Origin: Caballeronia hypogeia
Lineage (GTDB): Bacteria; Pseudomonadota; Gammaproteobacteria; Burkholderiales; Burkholderiaceae
NCBI RefSeq assembly: GCF_001544875.2
Contig: NZ_FCOA02000007.1
Location: 186,001-250,000, forward strand
DNA: 64,000 bases
Direction of reading: 5' to 3'
Shown here: positions 43,268 through 51,852 of the stretch, piece by piece
Layout: each line of letters opens with the position of its first letter
How positions within the stretch are numbered: the first letter of the stretch is position 1
Notes under the pieces: generated by a model
Databases searched by the model: none
Told to the model about the DNA's origin: nothing
The model's input: the letters and a program-made list of their open reading frames with translations, nothing else
Made by a program: the position numbers and the translations under genes

Positions 43268-45670
43268 TCAAGCGTTATCCCTCCGCGCTTTACGAAGCGC
43301 TGCCTCCAACTGGTCAACTGCGTAGGGCTTGCGAAGGCTCTGCCAATGAAAGTCGCCTGGCTTGATGTCTTGAACCGTATCACCGGATGCGAAAATGACC
43401 GAGATGCCCTTGTGCACCGTCGCGATGCGATGAGCGAGCTCGATACCGGAAAGGTCGGGCAGATGCACATCGGTGAGAAGCACGTCGAACGGGGCCTCAT
43501 CGAATGCGTCGATTGCGGACTGCGCGCTGGACGCGGTTGTTGGGCTATGCCCTAACATTCGGAGCAGTTCACTTACCGCATCGCGCGTCGGCTCGTCATC
43601 TTCTACGACCAGCACGCGAAGAGCCATGCGCTCCGCGACCTCGGGCGTGCTTGCAGAAACATGGTTTGCGCCGTCTTTCAAAGGCAGTCCCTCGGAGCCC
43701 AAGACCTGCCGGACTTTGGCCGCGAGCTCCTTGCGGCTGTATGGCTTGCTGATGAGCTCAACGTTGGGGTCTAGCCGGCCGCCGTGAACGATTGCGTTTT
43801 GCGTATAGCCCGAGGTGAAGAGAACCTGCAAATGCGGCTGCAGCTGTACAGCACGTCGTGCCATTTCAGGACTCTTCAATGTTCCCGGCATCACGACGTC
43901 TGTGAAGAGAAGATCGACGTGAACACCACTGCTGAGCACTGCAATAGCTTGGTCGGCGTTGTCTGCCTTCAACACCGTGTAGCCAAGGTCGGTAAACATC
44001 GCGATCACCGTCGCTTGCACCTTAGTGTCGTCCTCGACTACGAGCACCGTCTCACTGCCTCCCATGGCGGGAGCATTAAGTCTAGTTGTTGTTTCGCGCG
44101 CTTCGGCGGACGTCCGCGGCAGGTAGATGCGTACGGTTGTGCCGTGCTCAGGCTCACTGTAGATGCGGATGTGTCCGCCGCTCTGCTTCACAAAGCCGTA
44201 AGCCATGCTGAGACCCAGTCCGGTTCCTTGACCTTCAGGCTTCGTGGTAAAGAACGGGTCAAAGGCTCTCTCGAGCACATCGGCAGACATCCCGCATCCG
44301 GTGTCGGTCACGCCAAGCATTACGTATTGACCAGCCGGCACGTCCGAAAGCGAGCGCACGTAGTCGTCGTCAAGCATCGCGTTCGAAAGTTCGAGCGTGA
44401 GCTTGCCGCCATCGGGCATTGCGTCACGCGCGTTGATTGCCAGATTTAAAAGAACGTTCTCGAGCTGGTGAACGTCGACGAACGCATTCCAAAGGCCGCC
44501 GGACACCACTGTTTCCACTTCGATGGTTTCTCCTAGTGCCCGACGCAGCAGGTCATCCGTGCCGCGGACCATAGCTGCGAGGTTCACGGGCTCCGGCCGA
44601 AGCGCTTGGCGCCGACCAAACGCCAGTAATTGCGAGGCGAGCGTTGCGCCGCGCTCGACCGCCTGAATCGCGTTGCCGAAGCGCTCCATTGACCACTGAT
44701 CCCGGGCGCAGCGGGTTTGCAGCAACTCGAGGTTGCCACGCAAAACCTGCAGCACGTTGTTGAAGTCGTGGGCCACGCCTCCAGTGAGCCTCCCGATTGC
44801 CTCCATTTTTTGCGCCCGAAAAAGCGCGGCTTTTGTCTCCTCGAGGAGCTTGTCAGCTTCTCGCTTCTCCGTGACGTCTCGAGTAATTTTTGCAAATCCA
44901 AGCAGGGCGCCGGAGTCGTCGCGAATCGCATCGACGATTACGTGGGCGATAAATCGAGTCCCGTCGCGGCGCACACGCCATCCTTCTGATTCGAAACGCC
45001 CCTCACGGGCTGCAATCTCGAGGGCACGCTGCGGCAGACCGGCGGCTGCGTCTTCCGGCGTGTAGAACCGGGAAAAGTGCGAGCCCATTATCTCCTGCGC
45101 GCTGTAGCCCTTGATGCGCCGCGCGCCGTTGTTCCAATTGGTGACAAATCCGTCTGGCGAGAGCATGTAGATCGCATAATCGGAGACGCCGTCGACGAGT
45201 AATCTGAATCGTCGCTCGCTTTCGATTACCGCCTCGTGAGCCTTCCGTTTCTCGCTCTCGTCGCGTACAAGCTTTGCGAAGCCAAATGGGGTGCCGTTTG
45301 TATCTACGAGCGCAGTTGTCACGACGCTCGCCCACAACACCGATCCGTCCTTTCGCTTACGCCAGCCCTCGATCGCGGAGCTACCTTTTTCTCGCGCTTG
45401 GCGAAGTTCGGCTTCAAATGCCTCTCGATCCTTTGGATCATCGGGAAGCAAGACGGTCGAATGCGCTCCAATGATTTCGTCGTGGCGGTAGCCATAGATG
45501 ACCTCTGCTCCGGCGTTCCAGGTCGAGATGAAGCCATCGGGCGTTATGGCGAATACTGCAAGTTCGGTGACGGACCGGGCCCACTCCGTTGCCCAATAGT
45601 CAGCGGCGGGACGATCCGGCTTCTGGTTGCGAGACATGTCGTTCAATTTTTGTGAAGGGACGCCGTCCAT
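43268..45670 (-). CDS. Hybrid sensor histidine kinase with two PAS and two receiver domains
   Basis: 800 residues from ATG 45670; an ATG at 45637 is equally possible and neither has a strong ribosome binding site. Order: PAS 1 (about 20-130), PAS 2 (about 145-265), histidine kinase dimerisation domain with GGVAHDFNNVL near residue 300, ATPase domain with NARDAM, GCGMS and GQGTGLGLSM, receiver 1 (LVVEDD near 545) and receiver 2 (near 685). No transmembrane helix, so it is cytosolic and likely senses redox, light or small ligands. No response regulator gene is next to it; the final receiver may signal to other partners. Confidence 0.9.
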   Translation of the reverse strand: MDGVPSQKLNDMSRNQKPDRPAADYWATEWARSVTELAVFAITPDGFISTWNAGAEVIYGYRHDEIIGAHSTVLLPDDPKDREAFEAELRQAREKGSSAIEGWRKRKDGSVLWASVVTTALVDTNGTPFGFAKLVRDESEKRKAHEAVIESERRFRLLVDGVSDYAIYMLSPDGFVTNWNNGARRIKGYSAQEIMGSHFSRFYTPEDAAAGLPQRALEIAAREGRFESEGWRVRRDGTRFIAHVIVDAIRDDSGALLGFAKITRDVTEKREADKLLEETKAALFRAQKMEAIGRLTGGVAHDFNNVLQVLRGNLELLQTRCARDQWSMERFGNAIQAVERGATLASQLLAFGRRQALRPEPVNLAAMVRGTDDLLRRALGETIEVETVVSGGLWNAFVDVHQLENVLLNLAINARDAMPDGGKLTLELSNAMLDDDYVRSLSDVPAGQYVMLGVTDTGCGMSADVLERAFDPFFTTKPEGQGTGLGLSMAYGFVKQSGGHIRIYSEPEHGTTVRIYLPRTSAEARETTTRLNAPAMGGSETVLVVEDDTKVQATVIAMFTDLGYTVLKADNADQAIAVLSSGVHVDLLFTDVVMPGTLKSPEMARRAVQLQPHLQVLFTSGYTQNAIVHGGRLDPNVELISKPYSRKELAAKVRQVLGSEGLPLKDGANHVSASTPEVAERMALRVLVVEDDEPTRDAVSELLRMLGHSPTTASSAQSAIDAFDEAPFDVLLTDVHLPDLSGIELAHRIATVHKGISVIFASGDTVQDIKPGDFHWQSLRKPYAVDQLEAALRKARRDNA

Positions 45671-45982
45671 TCTACAAGCGATAGCGACAAGTCAATCGCG
45701 CTTGTCCGGATATTGCGCTGCTCGCCGCGAGTTGAGTGCGTTCTGTTTCTTCCGCCAATTCTCAGATCGAAGAGCATCGATCGGTAACGACCTCAAATGC
45801 CGGTGCAACGTAACGCCAGATGGATTGATCACACCCGAATGCATGAGCGAAGTCCATCCTAGCGCGCCCTTTACCGGACCCAGTGAAGTTTTTGCAACTC
45901 GCGCCGTCGCGTTACCTTTCCGTAAAAATTACTTTGTAAAAGAGGTCAGGCAGAGAGCGCGACATGCGATCCAGTAGGTAAG
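45671..45982. other. Intergenic region left of IS5
   Basis: About 310 bp, no gene recognised. Likely promoter and disrupted leader of the kinase gene. Confidence 0.4.
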
Positions 45983-47201
45983 GGAAGCTCTGCACAACAC
46001 GTTTCAAAAAACCTGCGTCCTACACAGACGATGGCAGGACGCGAACAGATGCCGGGGCTGATGTTTTGTCGCGACATGTCGGGCCGCCAATGTCGGTGAG
46101 AGAGTCGCTAGGGCGCACGGTTTGTCAAATGGAGCGAGAGCCAGAGGCCCACTTCGTTGTGCCCGGCATCTCTACGCTTTGTGCAGCGCCTTGCGCATCA
46201 TCCATAAATTGCCCAGCGCAAGTAACGTAGTGATCTGAGCGGTGTTCTTCGCCAGTCCCCGGTAACGCGTCTTTAGGTAACCAAACTGTCGCTTGAGGAT
46301 TCGGAAAGGATGTTCGACCTTCGCACGAATGCCGGCCTTCAGTCGTTCGATTTTGTCGTAGATTGCATCGACACGGTTCTTCAAGTTCAGTTGTCTTCGC
46401 TTGCTGGGTCGCATCGCAACATGCCATCGAGCCGAGCCCTTTTGCTGCCGTTTTTCGATGCCCCGATATCCAGCGTCCGCGTAAACATCTGTTTCTTCGC
46501 CGTGCAACAACGATAGTGCTGCGTTGATGTCGTGTACGTTAGCCGCTGTTCCGACGACTGTGTGAACCAGGCCTGAGTCCGCGTCCACGCCGACGTGCGC
46601 TTTCATGCCGAAGTACCAGTTGCGGCCTTTCTGGGTCGACTGCATCTCTGGGTCGCGTGAACCGGAGCCGTTCTTCGTCGAGCTAGGCGCTGCAATCAAC
46701 GTGGCGTCGACAGCCGAACCCGCCTTAAGCATCAAGCCCTTCTCGCTCAATATCTCGTTGACTACCGCGAGGATCTTCGCGGCGATACCATGTGTTTCAA
46801 GTAGATGCCGAAACCGCAAGATGGTCGTTTCGTCCGGGAGACGGGTCATCGCACCATCGAGGCCCGCGAACTCGCGATACAGCGGGACATCGTAGAGTGC
46901 TTCTTCCATCGCCGGATCCGACAGACCGAACCACTGCTGCATGAAGTGCACCTGCAACATCGTCGCAACCGGAAATGGCGGACGCCCAGTTTTCCCCTTC
47001 GGATAATGCGGCTCGATCAACGCAATCAGCCTCGACCAAGGCACGACGCGTCTCATCTCGTCGAGAAACTCGCGCTTGCGCGTGCGTTTGGTTGACAGGT
47101 TCAAGCCGAGATGAAGTTGCGTCATCGTGATGCCTCCAAGTCGTTCATCTACTGATAGTACTCCTAACCGTTACTTTAAGAAGGAGTTTTGCAGAGGTTC
47201 C
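45983..47201 (-). mobile_element. IS5-family element
   Basis: 1,219 bp bounded by GGAAGCTCTGCACAAC (left) and GTTTTGCAGAGGTTCC (right, inverted with mismatches), with a TAAG copy at each flank (45979-45982 and 47202-47205). Confidence 0.8.
46172..47125 (-). CDS. IS5-family transposase
   Basis: 317 residues. A DDE/H-fold with D in AVDATLIAA, D in YADAGYRG and E in AKVEHPFR. N-terminal domain with GRPPFPVATMLQVHFMQQW. Expected length for IS5. It moves the element at 45983-47201. Confidence 0.93.
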   Translation of the reverse strand: MTQLHLGLNLSTKRTRKREFLDEMRRVVPWSRLIALIEPHYPKGKTGRPPFPVATMLQVHFMQQWFGLSDPAMEEALYDVPLYREFAGLDGAMTRLPDETTILRFRHLLETHGIAAKILAVVNEILSEKGLMLKAGSAVDATLIAAPSSTKNGSGSRDPEMQSTQKGRNWYFGMKAHVGVDADSGLVHTVVGTAANVHDINAALSLLHGEETDVYADAGYRGIEKRQQKGSARWHVAMRPSKRRQLNLKNRVDAIYDKIERLKAGIRAKVEHPFRILKRQFGYLKTRYRGLAKNTAQITTLLALGNLWMMRKALHKA

Positions 47202-47241
47202 TAAGCATCGTTAGATGGCAAACCGGGCGTGGGCAGTCGGA

Positions 47242-47295
47242 TCAGGATTTACACAGTGCTTGGCGCTGGAGGAAGTCCCGAACTAGACCAGCTAC
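47242..47295 (-). pseudogene. C-terminal tail of the PhaZ-like hydrolase, beyond IS30
   Basis: Reads VAGLVRDFLQRQALCKS then stop, the kind of end expected for the hydrolase at 48529-49282. It shows that IS30 (47304-48528) landed inside that gene. Confidence 0.55.
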
Positions 47296-47303
47296 TCTGT
47301 CTT

Positions 47304-48528
47304 GCGGATTCAACCGGTCGATGCAATAGCTTGATGGAATCTCTCAGCTGGTGTCTCGTAATCTAGCGTCTTTCTTGGACGCTCGTTCAGCCTCCTCGCC
47401 ACGGCATTGAGTTTGGCTTGCGAATAAACCGACAGATCGATGCCTTTTGGGAAGTACTGTCTCAACAGCCCGTTCGCATTCTCGTTGGAGCCGCGTTGCC
47501 ACGGATGCTTGGGGTCACAGAAATACACGGGAATGTCAGTGGCGATGGTGAACCGTTTGTGCCCCGCCATCTCTGTGCCGCGATCCCAGGTAAGCGATTT
47601 GTAGAGCTCTTGCGGAAGCTTGCCGGCGTGTTTGATGAGCGCCTTGGCGACGGTTTCACTGTCCTTGCTGTCAATCTTGACCAGCATCACATAGCGTGTG
47701 TGTCGCTCTACAAGCGTTGCAATCTGACTGTTACCGCTGCCGCACAGGAGGTCGCCTTCCCAGCGCCCCGGAACGGCGCGGTCCTCAACCGTAGCGGGAC
47801 GTTCACTTATCGAAACAGCGTCGCGGATACGACCGTGATCCTCGGTCTTCTGCGTGTGATGACGTGAGCGACGCATGGCACGGGTGCGTCGCAGGTGCTC
47901 CAGCAGCTCTTTCTTCAGCACGCCGCGTGCTTGAATAAAGAGCGTTCGATAGATCGTTTCGTGAGACACGTGGAAGCCCTCGTTGCCCGGCCATGTTCGC
48001 TTTAGCCATCCGGCGATCTGCTGCGGAGACCATTCCAGTCGCAGCTTTGCCGCCACGAGTTTTGCCAGCGCCGGTGTCGCGACAAGTTTGCACGCCTTGG
48101 GGCGTAGCGCCCGTTGCCAGGCAAGCTCATCGGCGGAGTCGGCCCGATAGCCTTTCTCGCCGCTGTTGCGCTTGATCTCGCGGCAGATCGTCGACGGCGC
48201 TCGCGACAGGCGCCGTGCGATCGATTGGATCGAATCATCCGCTGCAAGACCTCTTGAGATTTCTTCGCGCTCGGCAAGCGTGAGCGACCGATTCGATCGC
48301 CGTCGCGGCAGAGGCTGGATTCCTCCAGTTTGCGCCAGTATTCCCGCTACGGATGAATGGTAACGATCGAATAGCTGCGCAATATGCTGCAGCGACTCGC
48401 CCGCACGCCAGCGCTCCCACATCAGTGCCTTCTGACTCTCACTGTAATAGATTCGGCGTCTCTGTTTCATCGCAACACTCCCGCCGCTTACATAGCGTTA
48501 TTGTGTTGCATCGACCGGTTGAATCCGC
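47304..48528 (-). mobile_element. Second IS30-family element, inside PhaZ-like gene
   Basis: About 1,225 bp. Ends are a perfect 23-bp inverted repeat beginning GCGGATTCAACCGGTCG (47304-47326 and 48506-48528). The precise target duplication is unclear (ACAG possible). It is a different IS30 type from the one at 40514. Confidence 0.9.
47310..48470 (-). CDS. IS30-family transposase
   Basis: 386 residues: N-terminal HTH pair (about 20-110), then DDE domain with RWEGDLL (D), TWDRGTEM (D) and NENANGLLRQY (E). Its stop lies within the terminal repeat. Confidence 0.94.
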   Translation of the reverse strand: MKQRRRIYYSESQKALMWERWRAGESLQHIAQLFDRYHSSVAGILAQTGGIQPLPRRRSNRSLTLAEREEISRGLAADDSIQSIARRLSRAPSTICREIKRNSGEKGYRADSADELAWQRALRPKACKLVATPALAKLVAAKLRLEWSPQQIAGWLKRTWPGNEGFHVSHETIYRTLFIQARGVLKKELLEHLRRTRAMRRSRHHTQKTEDHGRIRDAVSISERPATVEDRAVPGRWEGDLLCGSGNSQIATLVERHTRYVMLVKIDSKDSETVAKALIKHAGKLPQELYKSLTWDRGTEMAGHKRFTIATDIPVYFCDPKHPWQRGSNENANGLLRQYFPKGIDLSVYSQAKLNAVARRLNERPRKTLDYETPAERFHQAIASTG

Positions 48529-49282
48529 CCTGTTTGAGTGACAAGAAACAAATGCCCATCATCAATGACATGAAGGGCAGAGCATCGAATGCACGCTGCG
48601 ATTAGTTTCGCATTGATCAGGGGGACGATTGGATCGTCGTCCCCATGTATGACGAGCGTGGGCTGTGGCAGGCGTCGCAGCCACAGCAAGCTGCTCCATC
48701 CCCACAGTGCAAGAAGCTGATAGATGTAGCCGCGCCCATTGGGCGTTCGCACGTGGTGGCCGTGCTCCTTGAGCAACTGAGGGTTGCGTCTGTACGCGCC
48801 ACCATATATTTCGGCACCGACTTTCTGAAGGAAGGCGGGTCCCGGTACCGGCGGGGGCCTAGCATCTTCAAAAGGACTGATAGGCGGGCGGGAAACATGA
48901 TTACGCCCGGAGTTGTGGCCGCTAGCACGAGACGTCGACAGCGCTTCGGATACCGACGCGCGAACTGTTGCGCAAGTGCGCCTCCCCACGACACGCCCAG
49001 CACATCAACCGGCCCGTTGTAGCCGATTTCCGTTAGCAGCCGATCCGTCAGAACGCACAGCGTCGAGAAGCGGTAAGGTTTGCGCGGAGTTGGCGAACCG
49101 CCCACCCCTGGGACATCGAAAATAATGACTTCAACATCGCCCAACGCCTCGACAAAAGGTTCGAGCAGTTCCAGATTGGCGCCGATTCCGTTGAAGATAA
49201 GAAGGGGCGGCAAAGCAGAGTTGGCGGGGCGAATGCCGACGCGAATAAGTTGACCGTCGAGATCGACCGACTGAATTTTCAT
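48529..49282 (-). pseudogene. Decayed PhaZ-like alpha/beta hydrolase (PHA depolymerase type)
   Basis: The 5' part from ATG 49282 (MKIQSVDLDGQLIRVGI) runs to about 48870 with the lipase box GVSWGGA. A frameshift of one base then moves the homology to another frame (about 48529-48870: EIYGGAYRRNPQLL, GRGYIYQLLALWGWSS, GDDDPIVPL and DDGHLFLV). This second part is cut by IS30 at 48528. The family makes medium-chain polyhydroxyalkanoate or similar ester bonds hydrolysable inside the cell. The gene is broken at two places, so it is dead. Confidence 0.7.
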
Positions 49283-49869
49283 GACGACCAAGATGAGAAG
49301 TGGTAGTGGCGTCCCGCGCAAGGCGGAGTTGATCGTTGCGCAGGCGAAGAGTCAAAAAGCAAGGATCTCGCGATTTCCACGCAGCGCGGGTATCGGAACG
49401 CGAAGCCGAAATCAGGCCGCGACGCATAGCAGCGGACGGCGATAACTGATCGCGGCTGCCCGAAGCAGTCGTTGCTTTGGTTACCTCTCCATTCTAGAGA
49501 TGAGCGGTCAGCTGCTCCCCTCTCTCGAAGGGAGGGGCTGCAGAAGTGTCGCTTTTCTCCTTCTCCTGCCGTTCGGCGACCGCAACGCGTCCAGTGCCCG
49601 CCGCTGGCCCGTCGGTCGCCTCGGAATACTGCTAAAAAACAGGTTAAGAGGCGCGCCCCTGCCCGAAGGGCAGAAACTCCCGTGCGGCGCTACACTGATG
49701 CGCATCAGAGGGAGCGGCCGTCAAATTATTGGTGATTCATCCCGTTAAAAAACATGGTCCAGGGACTGATGCGGACCCAGCATTGGTGACGCCGCCAGGC
49801 GATCCCGTTCAGGAAAGTGATCAACTCCGCTGTCCCGCCCTCTGACCATCCTATAGGTAGAGGGCAGAC
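49283..49869. other. Region between hydrolase remnant and IS110
   Basis: 590 bp. A GC-rich imperfect hairpin (CTCCCCTCTCTCGAAGGGAGGGG at about 49515-49538) is followed by a T-rich stretch. The left end of IS110 should fall within the last 150 bp. No gene recognised. Confidence 0.4.
49740..49869 (+). ncRNA. Candidate bridge-RNA region of IS110
   Basis: About 130 bp directly upstream of the transposase, non-coding, GC-rich with possible short stems. In IS110 elements the non-coding left end encodes the bridge RNA that pairs with target and donor DNA. I infer it from position; no structure was computed. Confidence 0.35.
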
Positions 49870-51225
49870 ATGAAGACGACGAAGTCCCGAGGCGCCGCCA
49901 ACGCGGCACAGATCACGGTAGTGCACCCTCATGCTGCGGCGATCGACATCGGTGCGCAGTTTCATGTGGTCGCGGTCGGACCGGAACGTGATCCGGAACC
50001 GGTCCGCTCATTTCGCAGCTTCACGCAGGAGCTTCACCAGCTCGCGCAGTGGCTCAAGCAGGTGGAAGTCACCACGATCGCCATGGAGTCGACCGGCATT
50101 TATTGGATTCCCGCGTTCGAAGTATTAGAAGCGTACGGCTTCGAGGTGGTGTTGGTTAATGCGCGGGACGTGAGGAACGTCCCGGGCCGCAAAACTGATG
50201 TCAACGACGCACAGTGGCTGCAGAAGCTTCACGCGTACGGCCTGCTGCGAGCCAGCTTCCGTCCCCGGCATGATATTGCGACGTTACGCGCCTATCTGCG
50301 TCAACGCGAACGACTACTCGAGTATGCCGCAGCGCATATCCAGCACATGCAGAAGGCGCTGATGCAGATGAACCTGCAACTGCATCATGTTGTGCAGGAC
50401 GTCACCGGCGTTACCGGCATGAAGATCATCCGCGCGATCGTCGCCGGAGAACGCAATCCAGAAGAACTAGCCCGACATCGTGACGTCCGCTGCAGGGCAT
50501 CAATAGAAACGATTCGCGATGCGCTGGTCGGTCATTATCAGGACGAACACGTGTTCGAATTGACCCAGGCAGTCGCGCTCTATGACTTTTATCAGACGCA
50601 AGTTAAGCAGTGCGACGAACGTATTGAACTCGTGCTTCGGCAACTACAGGAAAATGCGGCGCCGGTGAACACCCCACTGCCTGCCGCGCGTCGTCGGAGC
50701 AAGCAGTCAAACGACTTCTCGTTCGATGTGCGCGCAGAACTCTACGACGTGCTCGGCGTGGACCTGACACAGATCCACGGACTCGGCCCCTACCTTGCGC
50801 TGAAACTGGTCGCCGAATGCGGCACCGACATGTCGCGCTGGCCGACGGTGAAACACTTCACATCGTGGCTGTGTCTGGCGCCGGGCAACAAGATTTCCGG
50901 CGGCAAAGTGCTGTCCTCCAAAACGCGTCGCTCATCCAGCAAGGCTGCTGCTGCGCTGCGTCTCGCTGCCGTCACGATTGGCAAGACGGACACAGCCCTC
51001 GGCGGTTTCTACCGACGGCTGTCGGCGCGGATTGGAAAAGCAAAGGCCGTCACGGCTACGGCCCGCAAGGTCGCGGTGCTGTTCTATAACACATTGCGTT
51101 TCGGGATAAAGTATGTAGACCCCGGCGCCGAATATTATGAAGAACGCTACCGGCAGCGGGTCCTGAAAAATCTCACCCGACGAGCCGAATCCTTGGGCTT
51201 CGTATTGCAAGCCAAACCGACTTGA
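49870..51225 (+). CDS. IS110-family transposase
   Basis: 451 residues, longer than many members (about 330-400). N-terminal DEDD domain: AAIDIG (D), AMESTG (E), KTDVNDAQ (D, D). C-terminal domain with the serine region FTSWLCLAPGNKISGGK. It would recombine DNA guided by the RNA encoded in the left end, without inverted repeats. Confidence 0.92.
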   Translation: MKTTKSRGAANAAQITVVHPHAAAIDIGAQFHVVAVGPERDPEPVRSFRSFTQELHQLAQWLKQVEVTTIAMESTGIYWIPAFEVLEAYGFEVVLVNARDVRNVPGRKTDVNDAQWLQKLHAYGLLRASFRPRHDIATLRAYLRQRERLLEYAAAHIQHMQKALMQMNLQLHHVVQDVTGVTGMKIIRAIVAGERNPEELARHRDVRCRASIETIRDALVGHYQDEHVFELTQAVALYDFYQTQVKQCDERIELVLRQLQENAAPVNTPLPAARRRSKQSNDFSFDVRAELYDVLGVDLTQIHGLGPYLALKLVAECGTDMSRWPTVKHFTSWLCLAPGNKISGGKVLSSKTRRSSSKAAAALRLAAVTIGKTDTALGGFYRRLSARIGKAKAVTATARKVAVLFYNTLRFGIKYVDPGAEYYEERYRQRVLKNLTRRAESLGFVLQAKPT

Positions 51226-51304
51226 CGCAGAAGAGTTTCTCAGGAAATTTCACTTTCGCCGCTTGTTCGCCTTCGCAAGAAGGGGCGGAGCGACGGACTT
51301 GCCC

Positions 51305-51655
51305 GCGGAAGGCGATGCCGCTGCCAAACTGTCCCGCGTCGGCTCCGTGCGCAAGAATTGACCTGACAACGTCAACCACCGGCGAGATTGTCTCGCTGAG
51401 CTTCTGCGAAGTCTCGAGGTACCGGCCCTGATGCAGGTTCTCGTTGTTGATCAAGCCAAGCCATGCGGGGTTGTCCCACAGGTGCGTCAATATGGACGTC
51501 GCCAGCCTTGCCATCGCCTCAGGAGGTTGCAGGCCGGTCAGGTCGAACTCGCTCTCCCACTTCGCGTAGTCGGCGTACATGGCCTCCAACACGGCGACGT
51601 AGAGCAACTCCTTACTGCGGAAGTAGTCGTAAAGCATCCGCTCGTTCGAGCCAGC
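51305..51655 (-). pseudogene. TetR-family fragment, paralogue of 61485-62129
   Basis: Minus-strand frame with SNERMLYDYFRSKELLYVAVLE, LTSILTHLWDNPAWLGLINNENLHQGRYLET and SETISPVVDVVRSIL, aligned with residues about 50-165 of the intact TetR at 61485 (NERMLYYYFGSKEQLYVAVLE, HLWDSPRWLGLINGENLHQGRYLQT). The DNA-binding N-terminus and the C-terminus are missing, so it is non-functional. Confidence 0.75.
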
Positions 51656-51852
51656 TGGTGAAAGGCACGTGTCGCAATTCCTCTCGGTGTCTCCTGCACG
51701 AAAGGGAATCGTATGTCGCTTGGACGACTGTAAAGACCAACATTGCGCCGGCGACAATGGCGATCGAGTGGCCGTCGGACTCTGTCAAGAGACGCTCGGC
51801 TTAGCGAAAGCCGACCGGCCGAAGCGGGTCGGTTTCCGTCAGCGGTCTGACG

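Noticed and set aside
47295-48535. Exact restoration of the PhaZ-like gene on IS30 loss
   Set aside because: The frames on the two sides do not join cleanly with the likely target duplication, and an independent frameshift exists.
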